This document shows positions 41,999-53,284 of a DNA stretch of 64,000 nucleotides, one piece after another; the first letter of the stretch is position 1; every line of letters starts with the position of its first letter. The position numbers were made by a program, and so were the translations under genes. The DNA is from Phytophthora colocasiae. Lineage: Eukaryota > Oomycota > Peronosporomycetes > Peronosporales > Peronosporaceae. The notes under the pieces were generated by a model. It did no database searches and was not told the origin of the DNA. It saw nothing but the letters and a program-made list of their open reading frames with translations. The stretch spans positions 558,001 to 622,000 of the forward strand of contig JAGKQI010000105.1 in the NCBI GenBank assembly GCA_018806915.1, in the 5' to 3' direction.

Positions 41999-42889
41999 TC
42001 ACATCTCGTTGAGAAATTTGTTTGCCCGTTCAAAAGTCCAAAAAGTGATGGCAGCGCTTGGAATTCCACGCGAGAACGCCGCTTGCCAACCGCGAAAGAG
42101 TTGCATCACACCGTCTTCGCGTACTAACCTCGCTGTGCTCGACACCAAACCAGTGTACTTGCCAGTTTTCCCGTCGGCTTGGATTAAAGACTTGATCGTG
42201 TCGAATGGCAGTGCTACTGCCCAAAAGCTGATGCCTCCAAAGGCTCCTGCAGTCAAAAGTGTAACTGTCTCTCCAAGTTTCCCACTTGCAGTAAGTCGTT
42301 GCTTGGCAAAGTCATAGCCGAGGAAGTAGAAGGCCACACCAAGTGAGTCTCGGATGACAGTAGTGGTTAAACCTTTCCACATAGCTGTGATACCTTCGGT
42401 TCGCACCACTTGGGAGACGCAGTGATACGCTCCTCGGTACCTCCGAGTCTCTGGTTGGTTATCGTACTGAACCTGCAATCGGTTGCGTACGAGCTCCACT
42501 GGAGCCACCAGGAACGCGTTTACACCGCCAGCGATTGCCCCAGCCGTCAATGACACAACCGTCGGAGTGAGCACCGGCTGCAGCAAAGGCACGTGGGGGA
42601 GCACATCATTGCGTAGTGTGGCGGATGTGGTGAAGATGACGGCCTTGTATACTCCCTGACTGAAGAAAGGGGGCAGGAAGCCCTTGTACAGGCCGCGCAT
42701 GGTCTCCTGCTGGATGGTCAGTTGCGCGCAGTGGAAGAAACCGCGGAAGCGCGCGGGTGACAGCTGCAGTCGCGTGCGGATGGTGTCAAACGGGTGGCAG
42801 GCTACTACACTTGCCATGCCTGAGACAGAGCCGGCGATCACCGACTTGGTCCACGGCGACAACCGTGCAGGAGGCGGCGAAGAGCTCAT
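41999..42889 (-). CDS. Mitochondrial carrier family (SLC25) protein, acylcarnitine-carrier-like
   Basis: An intronless protein of 296 residues with the three-fold carrier repeat. Signatures: HPFDTIRTRLQ, APVELVRNRLQVQ and LPFDTIKSLIQ, each the P-x-(D/E)-x-x-(K/R)-x-(K/R)-x-Q gate motif; the second has Glu in place of Asp. Six membrane helices follow the family pattern (SVIAGSVSGMASVV, SLTAGAIAGGVNAFL, LLTAGAFGGISFWAV mark the odd helices). The third repeat and overall pattern recall the carnitine/acylcarnitine or ornithine carriers, but the substrate cannot be fixed by eye. It sits at the inner membrane of mitochondria. Confidence 0.88.
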   Translation of the reverse strand: MSSSPPPARLSPWTKSVIAGSVSGMASVVACHPFDTIRTRLQLSPARFRGFFHCAQLTIQQETMRGLYKGFLPPFFSQGVYKAVIFTTSATLRNDVLPHVPLLQPVLTPTVVSLTAGAIAGGVNAFLVAPVELVRNRLQVQYDNQPETRRYRGAYHCVSQVVRTEGITAMWKGLTTTVIRDSLGVAFYFLGYDFAKQRLTASGKLGETVTLLTAGAFGGISFWAVALPFDTIKSLIQADGKTGKYTGLVSSTARLVREDGVMQLFRGWQAAFSRGIPSAAITFWTFERANKFLNEM

Positions 42890-43142
42890 TTACCGGCGTT
42901 GGCTGTTAATTTTTGTTATTGTGCCGTCAGAAACGACCTGTGAAACATGATTCGTCATACACCGGAATGTAGGGTCTGTTGTATCGTTTAAGATCTTTAT
43001 ATAATGATACCCTTTGGAAACACTGAAAAGAGTTTGACGTCGACGTTGACAACTTCAAGCTAAGGTAACTTGTTGGCATTACATGCAACGGAGGAACACA
43101 GCTCAAGGCTTCATATCTCTCGCCTCAATCAACAAACTTGCC
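42890..43142. other. Intergenic, 253 bp
   Basis: Promoter side of the carrier gene and 3' end of the hydratase gene, both on the minus strand. Nothing else recognised. Confidence 0.5.
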
Positions 43143-44039
43143 TTACAAACGCGCGTTGGCGTCCTGTGCGTAGACGAATTCGCCACCATCGACAATCACG
43201 ACACCGCGCTCCTTGACCACAGCCTGGAACAGCACCTTGCCGTTGCCCTCCTGCCACATGCGGGTCTGGATGGTCTCGCCCGGGAAGCACGGGCTCGAGA
43301 AGCGCACACGGATGGACTTGAAGCGGGTTACGTCACCACCGCAGAACTGCTTGAATAGCGCACGACTGGCAACGCCCATGGAGCACAGGCCATGCAGGAT
43401 AGGCTGCTTGAAACCCACGCTCTTGGCGATTTCCGGGTCAATGTGCAGCGAATTGTAGTCACCCGACAAACGGTAGACCTGAGCCTGGTGGGGTGAGGTC
43501 TTGAACTCGTCGTTGAAGTCTGGTTGGCGCTTGGGGATCTGCACACGTGCAGGAAGCTTACGGCCTTTGCCCTCGTAGCCGGTGAGGCCACGGATGAAGG
43601 AGCCACTGATGAGCTTGGCCACTGGTCCGTTAGCGTCCTCGAACTGCGTCTGCGTCTCCATTAGCGTGCCCTTGCCTTTGTCGTAGAAGGAAATGACCTT
43701 GGTCTTGCCCGTTAGAGTGCCACCCGCGGGGTCCAGAGGCCGCAAGATCTCCACCGACTGCTCTCCGTGCAGGATCATGGCTGGATTGAAGCTGGGCATG
43801 CCGTCAGGTGCAGCTGAGATAGTCTCAGGCGGGAATGGCACCACATCTTGCGACTGTCCTTTGAAGGGCAGACACACGGGGTAGAGTGGGAAGGCGGAGA
43901 ACTTTTCGTCGAACTCGTACGTGAACTGCAGAGCCGACTCGCCGATACCCACAGCGTACACCAGCAGGTCACGCTGGTTGTATGTGGCCGTGTACGTGGC
44001 CTCAGGGCTGTTCAGGATCTTATCCACGTTCACACTCAT
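43143..44039 (-). CDS. Peroxisomal enoyl-CoA hydratase 2 (MaoC double hot-dog)
   Basis: An intronless protein of 298 residues. The C-terminal half has the hydratase-2 signature YRLSGDYNSLHIDPEIAKSV followed by GFKQPILHGLCSMG, with the catalytic Asp and His of the hot-dog active site. The N-terminal half (YTATYNQRDLLVYAVGIG) is the second, non-catalytic hot-dog, as in the hydratase part of peroxisomal multifunctional enzyme 2. It ends NARL, and ARL at the C-terminus is an accepted type 1 peroxisomal targeting signal. It hydrates trans-2-enoyl-CoA to the (R)-3-hydroxy form in peroxisomal beta-oxidation. It is free-standing, without the dehydrogenase domain found in animals. Confidence 0.9.
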   Translation of the reverse strand: MSVNVDKILNSPEATYTATYNQRDLLVYAVGIGESALQFTYEFDEKFSAFPLYPVCLPFKGQSQDVVPFPPETISAAPDGMPSFNPAMILHGEQSVEILRPLDPAGGTLTGKTKVISFYDKGKGTLMETQTQFEDANGPVAKLISGSFIRGLTGYEGKGRKLPARVQIPKRQPDFNDEFKTSPHQAQVYRLSGDYNSLHIDPEIAKSVGFKQPILHGLCSMGVASRALFKQFCGGDVTRFKSIRVRFSSPCFPGETIQTRMWQEGNGKVLFQAVVKERGVVIVDGGEFVYAQDANARL

Positions 44040-44318
44040 CGTACAGCGGAGTCAGCGATCTGCACTAGAGGCGGCAAATTCGGAAGTGAACAAGCTGCTG
44101 ACGTTGAACAAGTCAAAAAGATGTTGACCAAACGTATTGTAATGATGGCTACATTATGTAATTGTTGTGTATTGAAATGATGGCTACAGTGTGTACCACT
44201 CGTGTACCATGTAGAAGCTGGTTGTCGTACGTGGCGCTTGAGTTGAGTCCGCACAACCAGTTGGCGATTTGAGTGAACAGACCATCGGAACGACAGACAG
44301 AGCAAGAGACTGAAGACA

Positions 44319-45140
44319 ATGGCAGGACTAGGACGTTTCTTCCTGTTTGGTGTGGCGCTGGTGGTGGCGATTGTGGCTCTGGCCTGGCCGCAGATTGAGC
44401 AGAAGCTCGTCGAAAGCGGCTACAGCTGCCCGTACCCCTTCTCCGTCCTCATCTCGGGCAAGGGAGCTGAGAACGAGGCAGCGGCTGAGGCGGAGGGTTT
44501 GCCCAAGTATACGCTGGACCAGCTACGCATGTACGTACAATAGTGAATGAATATAGTAGTGAGAGACTAGTATTAATACTTTTTTTTGTCAGGTACGACG
44601 GCTCGGATGAGGAGATGCCGATTCTACTGGCGGTTGGTGGAAAGGTACGCTGCAAAACGAGGAGATAATGCTGAGGGTGGAGTTATGACGGAATCATGGT
44701 GTATTTTTTGCTGCAGGTGCTGGATGTGACGTCGGGCGCCAAGTTCTACGCCAAGGGCAAGTCCTACAACCAGTTTGCCGGAACGGTACAGTTGACACGC
44801 GACTGATTTGGGAGGAATAACTAGTTTGAGATGAGTTTTGACACGTTTCTGGTACAAATTATAGGCCTGCACGCGTGCATTGGCTCTCGGCTCGCTCAAG
44901 AAGGAGGTACGATGTACTGGTAAATAGTGGTCATTCGTGGGCTCTAACCTTTCCTTCTTGTCGTTTACAGGACATTAGCGACGACATTTCGGACTTCGAT
45001 GAGAAAAAGATGAAAGAGTACGAGGAGACTAAGGAGTTCTACTACGAGAAGTATCCCATCGTACGTTTACTTTTCTTTTTTTCTAGCATTGAGTGGGAGC
45101 CTTATCCTTGTGTTACTCGCAGATCGGTGAACTGGCCTAG
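44319..45140 (+). CDS. MAPR-type cytochrome b5-like membrane protein
   Basis: Six exons (44319-44530, 44593-44644, 44717-44785, 44865-44906, 44971-45060, 45123-45140) give 160 residues. An N-terminal membrane anchor (FFLFGVALVVAIVALAW) precedes the MAPR/progesterone-receptor-component cytochrome b5 fold: YTLDQLRMYDGSDEEMPILL, AVGGKVLDVTSGAKFY, and GTACTRALALGSLKK. The Tyr residues in KFYAKGKSYNQFAG are at the positions that ligate haem in this family. MAPR proteins support P450 enzymes and sterol metabolism in the ER. Phytophthora lacks de novo sterol synthesis, so the partner here is an open question. Confidence 0.88.
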
Positions 45141-45298
45141 AGATACATTCACCGCGTCGTTGAGTGCGTAATGGTAGACTACTCGGCTCAGGCGTACTTC
45201 GAAGTATCGTTCATATACGTGGTAAAAACAGTTTTCATGAAAACATTTCATTCCCGACTACATTCAATGAGAACTCTATCTGGATAGCAGAAATCTCC

Positions 45299-48200
45299 TC
45301 AGTTCGGCACCTCGATGGAGTGCAGCGAGTCTGCAGTCATTTCCTTACGACAAACTTTAGCGAAGTCGGAGCATATGCCACGGAAACGTCGTTCGGAATA
45401 ACGCGAGGGCTGAGAAGCAAGCGAAAGCCACAAGTGGAGAACCTGCTGACGATCTTCAGGAAGAAGTCCAGCTACCCCCAGTTCGTCTCGAGCCAGCGAC
45501 TGCATCAAAACCGTTCGCACACGCTCATTGTCAGCGAAATTGGAGAGCAGAGTGTACAACAGCTTGGCGAGCGCCTCGTACAGGCCACTTGGACACTTGG
45601 AGGCTAATGCACCAACCAGACTGTCGAGCCATTTCTCGGTCTGGCCAACATCCAGCACGCTGGCGTTAATTGTTGCCGAGAACATCTCCAGTCTGCTTGT
45701 GCTTTCGTTGAGAAGGAACATGAGAAACATGATGACTGCGTTCGTGGACGGACGATCCTGGTTACCCAAACAGGCCAAACTGAGCTCGATAAGCACAGGA
45801 AACTCAGCTGCAGCCAGCAATGCGGCTGGGCAAAAGAGCAGAAAGCGGTAGGCCAGCTCAAAGAACGATCGCAAGACGTCCGGCGATTCTGCCAGAGAAT
45901 GCGTCGTAAAGTAACCAAAAGCTGACTGGCTTAACGCTCCCATTAAGCCTCGGAAACTGTCGACAATCTCCGCGCTTGCTTCCTTCCCGAAGACATCAAC
46001 AGCCACTGACGCGCATTCAAGCGGAGCCACAAAGCGATACTGCTCGAAGATCCGTACAATTAATGTTGCGATTCCACCAAGATGAGGCGCCATATCTTGT
46101 CGCAGGCTCTGCAAACACCACCCGTAGAGTTCAAACAAAGCTGTCATCACATTTTCGAAGGTTTCGAATCGTGGTGCTATGGGGTCCAAATGGGACCAAA
46201 GCTGCTGAACAGCCCACCCCGCGATACCTTTCCCTCCTGCAACATCTTCTGGAGCATCCAGGAACCGCATCACTTTGCCAAGCACCTGGAGCTCACTGCA
46301 CACGATATTCGCCACAGCTCCTTCATCAGCCCCCGTAGCTGCCAGAGCTTGGTCGAGACGTGTCAGGGAGTCGTGGAGCACTGTCTGCAGAATCACAGAG
46401 CAGTGAGGAGATACAGCAGCGGAACGGGCAAGACCCTCAACCACCAGCAGTCGATCATCGATTGGCATGGGTTCTTGCCCTGCAACATTTCCAAAATGCT
46501 GTACGCTAGCCACGAGAAAGCTCGGCTGCATTTCAGCCAGACAACCTGAGCAAGCAGTAGCAACCTGCATGAAACTTTTAGCAGCATTGGAACGACTGGC
46601 ACCAAGGCCGAGTGCGCCAGTCAGATACTGAAGAACAGCCCCTACTGTGTCGAATGCTCGAGCAGCTAACGCCCTATTATTGATCCAACCAGCGAACTGA
46701 CCAAGCAGTCGGGAAGCCGTCGTGATCACCAATGGATGAGAACTTGCTGTCAATCCTAGAACTGCCTGCATAATTTGGGATACCATGTTCTCCAATTCAG
46801 CTTGTTGCGAGGTACTAGCAGACGTCTTGGGTAACTTTTTCTTGATCTCATCCGCCACCATCGATACGGCAAACATAGCAACTTCTACGCTCTGCCACTC
46901 ACTTGAAGCTGCCGAGGTTACGATCGGAAGCAGGTGCGCGAGATAGCGCTCTTTTAACAACGTAAATAACGATATGAAAGCATCTGCTACACCTTGAAAC
47001 CCGCTTCGAAACGCCACGAGATCGTCAAACTCAAGTTCATCGATGTCCTCTGCATTCCTAGCAGGGAACGAGCATTGCTTAAGCATAACATCAAAAAGCC
47101 GCACGAAGCCATCATGCTGAAAGAACTGAAACCGAGACGCCACAGGCTCGTCCTGAACAACCAGCCAGAATTCCAGAGTAAGTGACGCAATTTGTCGCCG
47201 CGGGTGCGAGCCGAGATACAACATTAGATCACCTAATGCAGCAGATTCGGCTGGGTGCTCCCCCTCCAGAATCCAATCCACGTACGTTTCACAGAACGTC
47301 GATACAACAACCGTAATAGCGTGGTTGACCTCGTCTTCTTCTCTAGCAAGAGCATTCTCGCACGCGGCGCGCGTTTTCAACAGTCCCTGAGCCACTACCA
47401 ACAGAGTTTTCTCCAACTGAGCAGGTGTCGGGTATGCTGACACTGAGATAAGTTTCGTGAGGATCTCAGCAGCTGCCTGTAAATGCTGCGATTTGCTCTG
47501 TAGAGCGTCCAGTAGCGCTAGCAGGACAGCTTCGTCCTTGGCGTACAATGATGCCAACGAAAGGCCCGCTCGTCTGACCCACACGTCCAGACACGCTAGT
47601 GCTTCGCCGTGAAGAGAAGCTATACGTGCATCTTGGTCCTCTCGTGTGAGCACAATCTTCCCAATCAAAGTCAACATGTCTTCACTCAAACTCGACAGAT
47701 GTATCTCCATTGCGTCCTTGGCAGCAAACGCCAATTCAGCGTCCTCCATCTCTTCACAAATGCAACGAGAAAGTGTAAGCAAAAACGCGATCTCTCCAGC
47801 ATCTCCGGAAGCCGCACAGTTAGCAAGCAACTGCGTTACCAGAGCTTTGCAGTCGTCCGGGGAAGAAATCAGCACTACTCCGTAGATCGCACAGAGCTTG
47901 CTGGCCAATGGTCCCTGGTGGAATTGCGGTCGTGTACCACTGCGCAGAACTTGTATTATCGTCTGTAGCGACGCTGTCATGGCTACTTTTTGCTCTGCAG
48001 GCAGTCGCACCCATTCCTTGCGCACTTTCGTGTGCAACATGTTGGCAGCGAAGAAGAGCGCCTCGGGGGGAAGCGCCAGTGTCTCGTCTTGTAGCAATTG
48101 AAGTGCAGTACCCCACGCAGCATCGGAATCTGCAAAATTGTTTAGGAATTCGTTGGCTTCTCGCTGTCGGGAAGCTCCTTCCTGTTCGAAACAGTGGCAA

Positions 48201-48341
48201 GTGGCTAGTTAATTGGTGATAACTCACGATATACTTCGAATTGAGAGGAAAGACCGGTAAGGCTAGAACTACAAGACAACGTACCATGCCATAAAGCGCC
48301 TGCACTGCATTGACCACCGTCGGGAGCGGATTCTCCGCCAT
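45299..48341 (-). CDS. Transportin-3/importin-13-like beta-karyopherin
   Basis: Two exons (48285-48341, 45299-48181) give 979 residues of alpha-helical HEAT-type repeats without membrane segments. The N-terminus matches the importin N-terminal domain of TNPO3: LPTVVNAVQALYG, REANEFLNNFADSDAAWGTALQLLQ and ALFFAANMLHTKVRKEW. Downstream, LGDLMLYLGSHPRRQIASLTLEFW and the DDLVAFR box also follow TNPO3. TNPO3 imports SR splicing factors; MTR10 is the yeast member. The choice of TNPO3 over importin-13 is not certain. Confidence 0.85.
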
Positions 48342-48452
48342 CTTTATCCAGCAGCTAGGTACCTTTAGCAGCTTATCCTTTTTAAGCTGAGATATAAAAA
48401 AACACTTTGTTTAGAAAGTGTTTTTGAATAATAATTTAAGCTAGGACCAAGC

Positions 48453-50153
48453 ATGGCGAGCATTCTGGACTTCTTCAAGCCTCTCACTACGAGCAAACGG
48501 CCGCGAGAGGAATCTCCAGTGGTTCTCAAGAATGAAGGTCCTTCTGCAGCAGCTCCAACGACTATAAATTCGTCCTCTGAAGCGCAGTCTCAGCAAAGAA
48601 ATAGCCAACTGAAGGCCGGATCGGTGGTACAAAAGCCTCTCAACAAGCGTCCAATGGTGAAGAATAAGTCTCAAGCCGTAGCTGCAGCTGGTCTAGACCA
48701 AGGGGAAGAAGAAAGATTTGCTGAATTGTCAGCGTATGAGCAGAAACGGCTAGTGAAAATGGCTGCAAACGCCCAATTCCTGCAGGAAGTAGGGATGGTT
48801 TCCGCCCAATTGAACATGACAAGGCAGTTGCAACAGGACAGAACACCTCAAGCAAAACCAGCTAAGAGAAGATCAAAAACGAAACCATTGCCAGAAGAGC
48901 TCCCCGTACGAAGGTCCAAACGTATTCGTGGTGAAGCTGCTCCAGGGTCCAAAACCCCTCCCACCGTGAAAGCAGAAGAGGAAGAAGAAGATTTTCCTGG
49001 ACCGGACCCGCACGAACTGGAAGCTTCATTCGCCGAGTCCAAGGTGCTTCATTACTCTGTAAATGGGGACGAAGACGTCCGCAAGGCACCGGTATCTCTA
49101 AAGGACAGCCCTGATCGAGACCTGATAGGGTTCCAAGTGGACGCTAAGTCCTATTTGTACGACCACTGTATCAACAAGACGTATGATATCTCCTTCACAC
49201 CTTTCCAAGACAACGGCCTCGTCGCAGCAGGTGGACATGCAGGATTGGTGTCCATTTTCCCATTCTCCAACTCTTTTCACCAGCCGGAAATCGTTGACGG
49301 GTTTGTGGATGACCCTGGAGCTCACATCCCCTTGATGTCGTTCAAGGCGCACAGCGGGTGGGTTTCTGCTGTGAGTTTAGCAAGAAGCATTCAAGGCAAA
49401 GCAAACCTACTTCTTACGGCGTCTAATGATGCCTCTGTGAAACTCTGGGACCTGAACTACAGTTCTGCCTTGCTGAACACCCCAAAACTGGTTTTTAGCA
49501 ACACCGACCTTCATGGCAAAGGGATTTTCGGCATGGACGTTTGTGGCGACTCCGTACTAACGTGCTCAAAAGACAAGACGGTAGTGCTTTCGCAATTTCG
49601 AGGTGATTCAGGTCAACTGGAGATGAAGCAGCGCTTTGAGGAGCATGTGGGCGTCGTGAAATGCGTGCGTTTTGCTCGATGTAATCCTCAAATCTTCGCA
49701 TCGGCCGGTAATGATCGGGAGTTGCGCGTATTTGATGCGCGTGTCGCTATGAATCCGAACGTTGTGACCATCGGTGGTGTGCATTCGAGAGCGATCAACA
49801 GCGTCCAGTTCCACCCTACGGATGACAACGTGCTGCTGTCGGCAGGCTTCGACCCCGATTTTTACTTGTTCGATGTGCGAAATACGTCGACTCCAGTATG
49901 TACATTTCATCAGAGCGATGACACAAGCAAGGGAATTTTCCACCCGATCTTCGTCAGGAACGGTCTAGGTGTGGTGGCAGCTCGTGGACATCAACTCTCA
50001 TTATACAGAACCAGTGACGGCGTGACAATTAGCCGTGGATATATCGATGCTGCGGCTACCTGTATTGCAGCAGACCCATTCTATGACCGCATCACCATTG
50101 CTCAGGGAGGCAAACTTCAGTTTGCCGATGCGATATGGAAGAGCTCGGTGTGA
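48453..50153 (+). CDS. WDR76: WDR76/CMR1-like WD40 chromatin protein
   Basis: An intronless protein of 566 residues. The family-specific N-terminal block is present: YEQKRLVKMAANAQFLQEVGM followed later by LPVRRSKRIRGE (the RRSxRxxG motif of WDR76/CMR1). A C-terminal WD40 propeller follows (MSFKAHSGWVSAVSLARS, LLLTASNDASVKLWDLN, HVGVVKCVRFARCNPQIF, INSVQFHPTDDNVLLSAGF). CMR1/WDR76 binds chromatin and damaged DNA and works in replication stress. The first residues ASILDFFKP resemble a PCNA-interacting motif (see findings). Confidence 0.87.
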   Translation: MASILDFFKPLTTSKRPREESPVVLKNEGPSAAAPTTINSSSEAQSQQRNSQLKAGSVVQKPLNKRPMVKNKSQAVAAAGLDQGEEERFAELSAYEQKRLVKMAANAQFLQEVGMVSAQLNMTRQLQQDRTPQAKPAKRRSKTKPLPEELPVRRSKRIRGEAAPGSKTPPTVKAEEEEEDFPGPDPHELEASFAESKVLHYSVNGDEDVRKAPVSLKDSPDRDLIGFQVDAKSYLYDHCINKTYDISFTPFQDNGLVAAGGHAGLVSIFPFSNSFHQPEIVDGFVDDPGAHIPLMSFKAHSGWVSAVSLARSIQGKANLLLTASNDASVKLWDLNYSSALLNTPKLVFSNTDLHGKGIFGMDVCGDSVLTCSKDKTVVLSQFRGDSGQLEMKQRFEEHVGVVKCVRFARCNPQIFASAGNDRELRVFDARVAMNPNVVTIGGVHSRAINSVQFHPTDDNVLLSAGFDPDFYLFDVRNTSTPVCTFHQSDDTSKGIFHPIFVRNGLGVVAARGHQLSLYRTSDGVTISRGYIDAAATCIAADPFYDRITIAQGGKLQFADAIWKSSV

Positions 50154-50209
50154 AATTGACTATAGTTCAGTTTTGATCAAGCCACGGCCTCATTTCAAGG
50201 CTGAATTTG

Positions 50210-52123
50210 CTACGATGCTGGTACATTTGACTTCAGCCATTCGTTCTCCTGCCTTAACGACCGATTTTCCTCCACTACCGCGTCAAACCGATCCATCAAG
50301 GTCTCAAGCAAAGTTGACAATTGGTCTACTTCTTCTTGACGCCGAAGTTCCATCTCTTCTCGAAGGCGTTGAATCTCAGCTCGCATTGTGCTTTTCGAGG
50401 AAGAGTTTCCAGTATTAAAGCCATTGCTTCTCTCACCCGGTAGACTTCGTGACATTGTGGATAGTAATGACGGATTGGATTGGAGTCTATCGTCCACCGT
50501 TTCGTGGAATGTTGGAAGTCCCGGTCGTGGAGTAGTAACAAAGGGCCGACTGGAAGATTTCTGGGTAGGAAACACACTCGATTGTTTACAGGGCGATACA
50601 GGTTCAGGGATTTCCGCTGATACGATAATCGGTTTAATTAGCTTTGCCAGAAATTTTCAATGGCTGGTTACGTACCAGAACGGGTTGCAAACCGAGTCGG
50701 AGAAGATGGTGGTGGTGAAGAATTTCTTTCTAGCGCATCCTGAGGCTTCCGCGTCGGACTTCCCATGCCAAGTGTTTCGAGTTTCCGCAAAGCAATCTCC
50801 TGTAATGTTTCGCCTTTGCAGGGTGACACATGCTCAGCCGATACAACAGGCACACCTTCAGGGAGCATCCCTGTGGTAGGGACGTCAGGTATTGGGGGCG
50901 AGAACTGAAGCGACAGAACAGCGGAGGTCTCATGGACAAGGGTGGAGAAGAGCGGAGTGATTGCTCCTCGAAGGTCGTACATGAAAATCTCCCCTGTTGT
51001 GGTCCCTACCGCGAGTGTTTTCCCATCGGCGCAGAGTGACAGAGACGACACTGGTTGTTCCAGGTCTAAAGAGCGTAGTTCTCTGTTCACACGCAAGACA
51101 CTTATCAGGGTGTTTTGGCTCTGGAAATGACAGTGAAACTTACTTTCGCTGGACCGTGTCGTAGAAGATCACTCGTCCGTCAAGACCTCCCGTTGCGAGC
51201 AGAACCTTGCTAACTGGAGAAAGTGTGAGCGAAGTGGTTGGTGCCTCATGTTGTCGAACAAACTCGGCTGTTAACTGTCCCGTGCTGAGGTCCCAAACAC
51301 GGACTGATCCGTCTGAGTATGTGGATCCAAGCGCATGGCGAGCGTACGGATGTGGAGACGCTTGAATCGCTGTTACTTTGTGCACCTGCGTGATGAATGA
51401 TCAGTCTCCTATTGACAAGCGACAATCGAAGGGAACTATACCCCGTGAGCCGGATCAACTGACAAGAAGCCGGCGGTCTCTGCTGTTTGAACATCACAGA
51501 CGGAGATGGCTCCGCTGTAGTCACATTTGAGTCAGTTCGTGAAGAAATGGCAGCAACTACACTGTGTCAGCCGTACCTGGCACTCCCACCAACAATATAT
51601 TCGTCCTTGTATCCACTAAAAGCTATAGATGTGACAGCACTTGCACTGATACTGTACGTCTGCATGACTTCTTGGGTTTTGAGGTCCCAAACCTGCAGAA
51701 ATGATCGCTAGTCAGCTACTGGAAGGGTAATGGGACAAGTTCTCATCAGTCAACTTACCCGAACGCAGCCGTCGTTGCCCCCAGATGCAAGAAACCTCGA
51801 GCCGCTACTAAATTGTACTGCGTTGACACGCTACAAGCAGTAACATAAGTGAATTGATGCGATTTACTTGCCAACACCAGACGTACTCGGTTTGCAGGAG
51901 TCTCGCCAGGATTGAAAAATCTCGACAGAATTTCCCCAGAAGACGCCACATCCAGACAAATTCCACCTTCCACACTGCTACTGGCCAAGATCCGCCCATT
52001 GTGGTTATAGCGAACGCAGGACACGTCCGCATTGAGTGAGGAAAGTGTTCGCTGGTGGGTCAAGCTCTCCGAAGTCACTTTGAAGGTCTTGACTACCGGT
52101 CCAACCGAACAACATAAGAACAT
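50210..52123 (-). CDS. NEDD1: NEDD1-like gamma-tubulin-recruiting WD40 protein
   Basis: Seven exons (51887-52123, 51759-51830, 51577-51692, 51442-51514, 51144-51385, 50676-51100, 50210-50616) give 523 residues, and every phase agrees. A seven-bladed WD40 domain fills residues 1-370 (SCVRYNHNGRILASSS, VQFSSGSRFLASGGNDG, VRVWDLKTQEVMQTYSIS, LGSTYSDGSVRVWDLSTG). A Ser/Pro linker follows, then a C-terminal coiled coil (MRAEIQRLREEMELRRQEEV...LLETLMDRFDAVVEENRSL). This is the NEDD1/GCP-WD plan: the propeller binds microtubules and the coiled coil binds gamma-tubulin complexes at centrosomes. It is shorter than human NEDD1. One intron (44 bp) is near the minimum seen here. Confidence 0.85.
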
Positions 52124-52320
52124 GGCTTCAACTTCGTTGCAATAATGGGGAAAACCGCTGTGCTACAGCGCAACAGTGTAAAGTTCCGTCAATACAAGGG
52201 CTCCGTAGCAATAGCAAAGTGCATTGCGTCGTTAAGTTCCTTAGCTACAGGTACATGGCTACATCGTACTTAACAGGGTATAAATGAGCCCAATCATTTT
52301 CGTAACAACTTCAGATCAAC

Positions 52321-53284
52321 ATGGCGCTGCTGCAGACGCTCCGCAAGACTGCGACCCACGGGCTGCGTATGGCTCCTCGCAGCTCCGCACTGTATTGTAC
52401 GTATAGCTGAGATTTAGAGGTACCATTTACCTTCTCTCCATGTCTAATCTTTGGTTCTTTCGCTTATTTAATTCAGCTTCGGAGCGCGTGTTCCCTAACT
52501 TTTCACTGTACGGGAGCGACTCAGCCTTCCAAGTGGCCCCCACCGCCCCGCAATACACCAACGGCGGTAGTTACTTGAAGACCAAGCGTGTGGTGGGTAT
52601 TATGACGCTGAATTAGTCTAATAATTAGTCAAATTGGGTCCTGACGGAACTTGAACAGGGAGCTATCATGTTGTCGTGGGCCAAAGCCACCAACTCGGGC
52701 TATAACTACCAGAACAAGACGGTGAGCTGAGCTTGTACACCTACAGTATTGACGATTTAGGCTCTAACTATTACTGTTATTACTGCTACAGTTCTTCTCG
52801 TTGAGTCCGTCCGAGGTGGGACTCGTGCTGGAGCTGCTGGACTCGCGCATTCCGGAGCTATCGCTCTCTCACTCGCCAAACATGAACGCGTCTGAGGAGG
52901 ACAAGAACACAAAGTCTCTGCAAATTACACGTACGACTGGCTCGGATGGAAATCCCTTGATTCTGATTAAGGTGAACCAGGAGGGCGAGTCTGTCGCCAC
53001 TCTCAACGTGGGTGAGGCGCGCGTCTTCAAGGAACTCCTGACCTACTCGCTTCCTCGCCTGCTTGGCTTCCACTCGGTGCTTGAAGGGCCTCTGTGAGTA
53101 CAGTGCTAAATGACGAGGACAGAGCAATGAATAGCTGTACTAACTCTTTCGAATTGTTTACAGGAACGTTGAGGGCGGAACTGGCGGTGGCTTCTCCCAG
53201 GGCGGTGGCAACTCATACCCGTCGAGTTCCAACAGCGGATACCGTGGATCCAACAAGCAGCCTGCTGGCGACTGGCCCTTTTAG
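52321..53284 (+). CDS. Whirly-like mitochondrial ssDNA-binding protein
   Basis: Five exons (52321-52396, 52477-52589, 52659-52721, 52792-53093, 53164-53284) give 224 residues. The N-terminus MALLQTLRKTATHGLRMAPRS is rich in Arg/Leu without acidic residues, as in mitochondrial targeting peptides. The core resembles the Whirly fold: FPNFSLYGSDSAFQVAPTAP, LKTKRGAIMLSWAKAT, YQNKTFFSLSPSEVG (compare the KxxFxLSxxEVG of plant Whirly), KSLQITRTTGSDG, and EARVFKELLTYSLPRLLGFH. A Gly/Ser-rich tail ends in GDWPF. Whirly proteins bind single-stranded DNA and protect organelle genomes. Assignment is from pattern only. Confidence 0.75.
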
